Shown in pieces: positions 60,215 through 64,000 of a stretch of 64,000 nucleotides of DNA. Numbering within the stretch: position 1 is the first letter of the stretch; each line of letters opens with the position of its first letter. The DNA is taken from assembly GCF_051175315.1 (NCBI RefSeq), contig NZ_CP195100.1, positions 2,046,001 to 2,110,000 of the forward strand, read 5' to 3'. This DNA comes from Tundrisphaera sp051175315 (GTDB lineage Bacteria > Planctomycetota > Planctomycetia > Isosphaerales > Isosphaeraceae). The notes beneath the pieces were generated by a model that worked only from the letters and a program-made list of their open reading frames with translations, was not told where the DNA came from and ran no database searches. Made by a program: the position numbers and the translations under genes.

Positions 60215-60733
60215 ATGCCGCCGAGCGAGAGCCATCAGCACAAGTTGGACCGGGTCCGCCGCCCCCGCGTGCACATCACCTACGACGTCCACCTGGACGG
60301 GGCGATCGAGACCAAGAAGCTGCCGTTCGTGGTGGGCGTGCTGGCCGACCTGTCGGGCAAGCCCGACCAGCCCCTGCCCAGGCTCCGCGACCGCAAGTTC
60401 GTGGAGATCGACGCGGAGAACTTCGACAAGATCCTGGCGGGCATGGCCCCCCGGCTGTCGTTCCCCGTGGCCAACGAACTCCAGCCCGGCTCGGGCACCC
60501 AGCTCGGCGTCGAGCTGAACTTCCGGCACCTCTCGGACTTCGACCCCGAGCAGGTCGTCCGCCAGGTCCCGGCGCTCCGCAAGCTGCTGGAGGCCCGCGA
60601 GAAGCTCGCCAACCTGGCCAACCGGCTGGACAGCAACGAGAAGGCCGCCGACCTGCTCCAGAAGGTGATCGCCGACACCGAGGCCCTCCGCCGCATCCAC
60701 GCCGAATCCGGCCGCCCCGCCGAGGAGAGCTGA
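60215..60733 (+). CDS. tssB: T6SS contractile sheath small subunit TssB
   Basis: A 172-residue VipA/ImpB family protein. VRRPRVHITYDVHLDGAIETKKLPFVVGVLADLSG is the family's opening motif, and LPRLRDRKFVEIDAENFDKILAGMAPRLSF follows. It forms the sheath with TssC around the Hcp tube. The stop is 3 nt before the tssC start. The last helix (KAADLLQKVIADTEALRRIHAESG) is the ClpV-interaction region in known homologues. GGAG is 8 nt upstream of the ATG. Confidence 0.95.
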   Translation: MPPSESHQHKLDRVRRPRVHITYDVHLDGAIETKKLPFVVGVLADLSGKPDQPLPRLRDRKFVEIDAENFDKILAGMAPRLSFPVANELQPGSGTQLGVELNFRHLSDFDPEQVVRQVPALRKLLEAREKLANLANRLDSNEKAADLLQKVIADTEALRRIHAESGRPAEES

Positions 60734-60736
60734 GCG

Positions 60737-62242
60737 ATGAGCACCGCACCCGACCCGACCCAGGCCGCCCCCTCCGCGGCCCCGGCCGCCGCCGAGCCCG
60801 CCGGCATCCCCCTGCTGGATCAGATCATCACCCAGGGCAAGCTCGGCCGCGACGAGGAGCAGCGGGCCGTCGCCCGCGACAGCATCACCGAACTGGTCGA
60901 GCAGGTGCTGGCCGGCACGATCACCGTGTCCGACGACACCCTGGCGATGATCAACGCCCGGATCGGCGAGATCGACCGGCTCCTGTCCGGCCAAGTCAAC
61001 GCCATCCTCCACCACCCGGACTTCCAGAAGCTGGAGGCCGCCTGGCGCGGGCTCCACTACTTCGTCAGCAAGTCCGAGACGGGCGAGATGCTCAAGATCA
61101 AGGTCCTCAACGCCAGCAAGAAGGACCTGGTCAAGGACCTCGGCCCGGCCACGCCCTGGGACCAGTCGGCCCTGTTCAAGAAGGTGTACGAGGAAGAGTT
61201 CGGCATGTTCGGCGGGCACCCGTTCGGGGCGCTGGTCGGCGACTACGAGTTCACCCGCCACCCGCAGGACATCGACCTCCTGAAGGCGATCTCCGGCGTG
61301 GCGGCGTCGGCCCACGCCCCGTTCATCTCGGCGGCCGGGCCCGAGCTGTTCAACTGGGACGACTTCACCGAGATGTCCGGCCCGCAGGACCTGGCCAAGA
61401 TCTTCCAGTCGACCGAGTACGCCAAGTGGCGGTCGTTCCGCGAGTCCGAGGACTCCCGGTTCGTCGGCCTCTGCCTGCCCCACATCCTGATGCGCCTGCC
61501 GTACGGCGAGGCGACCGCGCCGGTCGAGGCGTTCCGGTTCGAGGAGTCGGTCGACGGCACCGACCACTCCAAGTACCTGTGGGGCAACGCCGCCTACGCC
61601 TTCGCCACCCGCCTGACCGACTCGTTCAGCAAGTACAGCTGGTGCGCCGCGATCCGGGGCGTCGAGGGGGGCGGGCTGGTCGACGGCCTTCCCGTCCACA
61701 CGTTCGCCACCGACCAGGGCGACGTGGCGATGAAGTGCCCCACCGAGATCGCCATCACCGACCGCCGCGACAAGGAGCTGTCGGACCTCGGCTTCATCTC
61801 CCTGGTCCACTGCAAGAACACGGACTACGCCGCATTCTTCGCCGCCCAGTCGTGCCAGAAGGCCAGGACCTACAACACCGACGCGGCCAACGCCAACGCC
61901 CGGCTCTCGACCCAATTGCCCTACATCATGGCCACGTCGCGGATCGCCCACTACCTCAAGTCGATCGTCCGCGACCGGATCGGCTCGGCGATGAGCCGGG
62001 TGGACACCGAACGCTACCTCAACACCTGGATCAGCCAGTACGTCCTGGAGATGGACGACGCCTCGCAGGAGCTGAAGGCCGAACGGCCCCTGCGCGAGGC
62101 GCGGGTCGACGTGATGGACGACCCCGGCCGCCCCGGCTGCTACAAGGCGGTGGCGTTCCTCAAGCCCCACTTCCAGCTCGACGAGCTGACCATCTCGCTC
62201 CGGCTGGTCGCCGAGCTGCCCCCGCCGGCCCAGGGTCGCTGA
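60737..62242 (+). CDS. tssC: T6SS contractile sheath large subunit TssC
   Basis: A 501-residue VipB/ImpC protein. Conserved blocks include LLSGQVNAILHHPDFQKLEAAWRGLHYFV, VLNASKKDLVKDL, LFKKVYEEEFGMFGGHPFGALVGDYEF and RLPYGEATAPVEAFRFEE, as well as the C-terminal QYVLEMDDASQELKAERPLREARVDV...PGCYKAVAFLKPHFQLDELTISLRLVAELP. It forms the contractile sheath with TssB. An Ala/Pro-rich N-terminus of about 25 residues precedes the core. The gene is in the same transcript as tssB. Confidence 0.96.
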   Translation: MSTAPDPTQAAPSAAPAAAEPAGIPLLDQIITQGKLGRDEEQRAVARDSITELVEQVLAGTITVSDDTLAMINARIGEIDRLLSGQVNAILHHPDFQKLEAAWRGLHYFVSKSETGEMLKIKVLNASKKDLVKDLGPATPWDQSALFKKVYEEEFGMFGGHPFGALVGDYEFTRHPQDIDLLKAISGVAASAHAPFISAAGPELFNWDDFTEMSGPQDLAKIFQSTEYAKWRSFRESEDSRFVGLCLPHILMRLPYGEATAPVEAFRFEESVDGTDHSKYLWGNAAYAFATRLTDSFSKYSWCAAIRGVEGGGLVDGLPVHTFATDQGDVAMKCPTEIAITDRRDKELSDLGFISLVHCKNTDYAAFFAAQSCQKARTYNTDAANANARLSTQLPYIMATSRIAHYLKSIVRDRIGSAMSRVDTERYLNTWISQYVLEMDDASQELKAERPLREARVDVMDDPGRPGCYKAVAFLKPHFQLDELTISLRLVAELPPPAQGR

Positions 62243-62365
62243 CCCGAACGAAGGTGAAATCATCGGGTTTCGATGTCACAATGCCTCCCCCGGTCGTAAC
62301 TATCCCGGCGGGCGCGGAAGTGGATCCGGGACCCAGGCCCCTCCCCCAACCCGAGGCGCAAGATC

Positions 62366-62851
62366 ATGGCCGTCGACATGTTCCTGAAGATCGATGGGAT
62401 CGAAGGCGAGTCCGCGAACGCGAAGCACAAGGGCGAGATCGACATCGAGTCGTACTCGATGGCGGCCCACCAGACCGGGACCTTCGCCACCGGCGGCGGC
62501 GGCGGGGCCGGCAAGGCCTCCTTCAGCGACATCACGGTCGTCAAGAAGGTCGACAAATCGTCACCCAAGCTGTTCGAGGCCTGCGCCACCGGCAAGCACA
62601 TCAAATCCGTCGTGATCTCGGTGAACAAGGCCGGCGGCCAGCAGGAGGAGTACATCAAGTACACCCTCTCCGACGTCCTGATCTCCGGCTTCCAGGGCTC
62701 GGGCAGCGAGTCGAGCGACTCGGTCCCCACCGAATCGATCTCGTTCAACTTCGCCAAGATCGAGATGGAATACAAGGAGCAGAAGTCCGCCGGATCGACC
62801 GGCGGGGCCGTCAAGGCCGGATACGACATCAAGGCGAACAAGAAGGTCTGA
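62366..62851 (+). CDS. hcp: T6SS tube protein Hcp
   Basis: A 161-residue Hcp (TssD). MAVDMFLKIDGIEGESANAKHKGEIDIESYSMAAHQTG is the characteristic start. TVVKKVDKSSPKLFEACATGKHIKSVVISVNKAGG and EYIKYTLSDVLISGFQGSGSESSDSVPTESISFNFAKIEMEYKEQ complete the tube-forming beta-barrel. Hcp is secreted and stacks as hexameric rings. A 123-nt gap before the gene may contain its own promoter, consistent with Hcp being made in large amounts. It may also carry effectors in the tube lumen. Confidence 0.96.
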   Translation: MAVDMFLKIDGIEGESANAKHKGEIDIESYSMAAHQTGTFATGGGGGAGKASFSDITVVKKVDKSSPKLFEACATGKHIKSVVISVNKAGGQQEEYIKYTLSDVLISGFQGSGSESSDSVPTESISFNFAKIEMEYKEQKSAGSTGGAVKAGYDIKANKKV

Positions 62852-62918
62852 ACCGGGCCGATCGGGGGCGGGCGACGCGGGCCCGCCCCAGGACCACCGG
62901 CCCGGCGAGGCCCCGACC

Positions 62919-63413
62919 ATGCCACCAACGCCATCCGATCCGATCCCGACCCTCTCGATCCTCGACCGCCTCGTCGACGACGCGCCCGCCGCGACGTCCG
63001 AGGCGGTCGCCGCGCGCGCCGACCGGGCCAGGATCCTCGCCCGGATGAAGGAGAGCGTCCAGCGCGACCTGGAGTGGCTGCTCAACACCAAGCAGTCGAT
63101 CGTCGATCGCCCCCCCGGGCTGGCGCACCTCGACCGGTCGCTCCTGGCCTACGGCCTGCCCGACTTCTCCGCGTCGAGCCTCGACGACGGCAAGGAGCGC
63201 GACCGCCTGCTCCGGGCCGTCGAGGAGGCGATCCGCCGGTTCGAGCCCCGGCTGGCCGCCGTCCGGGCCCGCCTGGAAGAAGGGCGTGACACCGAGCGGT
63301 CGCTCCGGTTCCGGATCGACGCCCTCCTGCGGCTCGACCCCGACCCCGAGGCGGTCTCCTTCGACTCGACGCTGAACCTCGGCACCAAGGCCTTCGTCGT
63401 CCGGGAGGCCTGA
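62919..63413 (+). CDS. tssE: T6SS baseplate wedge protein TssE
   Basis: A 164-residue gp25-like protein. SVQRDLEWLLNTKQSIVDRPPGLAHLDRSLLAYGLPDFSASS is the GPW/gp25 domain's typical start, and VEEAIRRFEPRLAAVRARLE and FRIDALLRLDPDPEAVSFDSTLNL complete it. The first ~35 residues form a variable extension. TssE joins TssF, TssG and TssK in the baseplate. The tssF gene begins 4 nt after its stop. Confidence 0.93.
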   Translation: MPPTPSDPIPTLSILDRLVDDAPAATSEAVAARADRARILARMKESVQRDLEWLLNTKQSIVDRPPGLAHLDRSLLAYGLPDFSASSLDDGKERDRLLRAVEEAIRRFEPRLAAVRARLEEGRDTERSLRFRIDALLRLDPDPEAVSFDSTLNLGTKAFVVREA

Positions 63414-63417
63414 GCGC

Positions 63418-64000
63418 GTGGCCGACGAATTGCTGGGCTACTACAACGCGGAACTCGCCTTCCTCCGCGAGATGGGCGCCGAGTTCGCCGCCCGCTACCC
63501 CAAGGTGGCCGGCCGCCTCCACCTGGAGGCCGAGAAGTGCGAGGACCCGCACGTCGAACGGCTCCTGGAAGGGTTCGCCTTCCTCGCCGCCCGGCTGCGG
63601 AGGAAGATCGACGACCAGTTCCCCGAGATCACCGACGCCCTGCTCGGGCTGGTCGCGCCGCACTACCAGGCGCCGTTGCCGTCGATGTCGGTGGTCCAGT
63701 TCGTGCCCGACCCCGCCCGCCGCGACGCCGCCGCCGGGTTCGCCATCCCCCGCAAGTCGGCCCTGCACACCCGGCCGGTGGCGGGCCAGCCGTGCCAGTT
63801 CCGCACCGCCTACCCGGTCACGCTCTGGCCGATCGAGGTCGAGTCCGCCCGGCTGGAGCCCGACCGCGTGGTCGCCGAGGACCGGCCCCCCGGCGCGGTG
63901 GCCTTGCTCCGCATCGCGCTGCGGGGGAAGGGGGGGACGCGGTTCGACGCCATGACGGGCCTGGACCGCCTCCGGTTCTACCTCGACGGCACCGGCGCCA
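63418..64000 (+). CDS. tssF: T6SS baseplate protein TssF, 3' end beyond window
   Basis: The GTG at 63418 begins ADELLGYYNAELAFLREMGAEFAARYPKVAGRLHLEAEKCEDPHVERLLEGFAFLAARLRRKIDDQFPEIT, the unmistakable VasA/ImpG (TssF) opening. About 194 residues are present; full proteins are about 580-620. The stretch after QAPLPSMSVVQFVPDP continues in register to the edge. TssF with TssG forms the baseplate wedge. The expected next genes (tssG, clpV/tssH, tssK and others) are beyond the window. Confidence 0.93.
   Translation, partial: MADELLGYYNAELAFLREMGAEFAARYPKVAGRLHLEAEKCEDPHVERLLEGFAFLAARLRRKIDDQFPEITDALLGLVAPHYQAPLPSMSVVQFVPDPARRDAAAGFAIPRKSALHTRPVAGQPCQFRTAYPVTLWPIEVESARLEPDRVVAEDRPPGAVALLRIALRGKGGTRFDAMTGLDRLRFYLDGTGA

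Overview
The window is GC-rich (roughly 70 %) bacterial DNA with the hallmarks of a planctomycete. It has five DUF1559 pseudopilin-like proteins, formylglycine-type sulfatases, a PVC-type haem-binding dehydrogenase, a DUF6797-like protein beside a pentahaem cytochrome, a TIGR03067-like protein, and an exported hydrolase with an N-terminal LESR motif. Protein style and GC fit Isosphaeraceae (Tautonia/Paludisphaera/Singulisphaera-like); the genus is inference. Gene density is high, and many neighbours overlap by 1-4 bases.

Layout. 1-7.1 kb: a truncated DUF1559 gene, a sulfatase, then two tandem DUF1559 + transthyretin-like lipoprotein cassettes, the second running into another sulfatase. 7.1-7.8 kb: a very unusual Met/Cys-rich protein with an internal duplication. 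7.8-10.5 kb: a small protein, an Rrf2 regulator and a sulfite-dehydrogenase-like pair (molybdopterin subunit + dihaem cytochrome c). 10.5-14.5 kb: a PhoPQ-related hydrolase, DUF1559, an SMR exporter and a tyrosine phosphatase. 14.5-19.3 kb: a YhaO/YhaN (SbcDC-like) nuclease-ATPase pair. 19.5-22.6 kb: an exported alpha/beta hydrolase and a conserved planctomycete protein of unknown function. 23.4-26.8 kb: an accessory island with a low-GC Orc1/Cdc6-like AAA+ ATPase, direct repeats, two copies of a nested palindromic element and a zinc-ribbon membrane protein whose stop codon lies inside one element. 27-30 kb: DUF1559, SDR, Ogt and a cREC protein. 30-35.3 kb: a tightly overlapping operon of SGNH hydrolase, PVC dehydrogenase and GGQ release-factor-like protein. 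35.6-40.4 kb: a membrane-anchored coiled-coil DUF4041/GIY-YIG-like protein, DinB, flavin reductase and a seven-blade WD40 protein. 40.9-46 kb: DUF6797-like protein and pentahaem cytochrome c. 46-55.7 kb: three secreted esterases, a Crp/Fnr regulator, a TIGR03067-like protein with a patatin, a lactonase, and overlapping ccsA/hemX-like and hemA genes.

55.7-64 kb: a type VI secretion (T6SS) locus with an FHA protein (divergent), then impE/tagJ, tssA, tssB, tssC, hcp, tssE and a tssF cut by the window end.

How the genes work together. Sulfatases, esterases, SGNH hydrolase, PVC dehydrogenase and cytochromes fit planctomycete degradation of sulfated or acylated polysaccharides. The Rrf2-SorAB-like set suggests sulfite oxidation, perhaps of sulfite released during sulfur-compound breakdown (inference). 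hemA and ccsA supply haem and cytochrome c maturation, which suits the many c-type cytochromes. No tRNA, rRNA or CRISPR array was seen.
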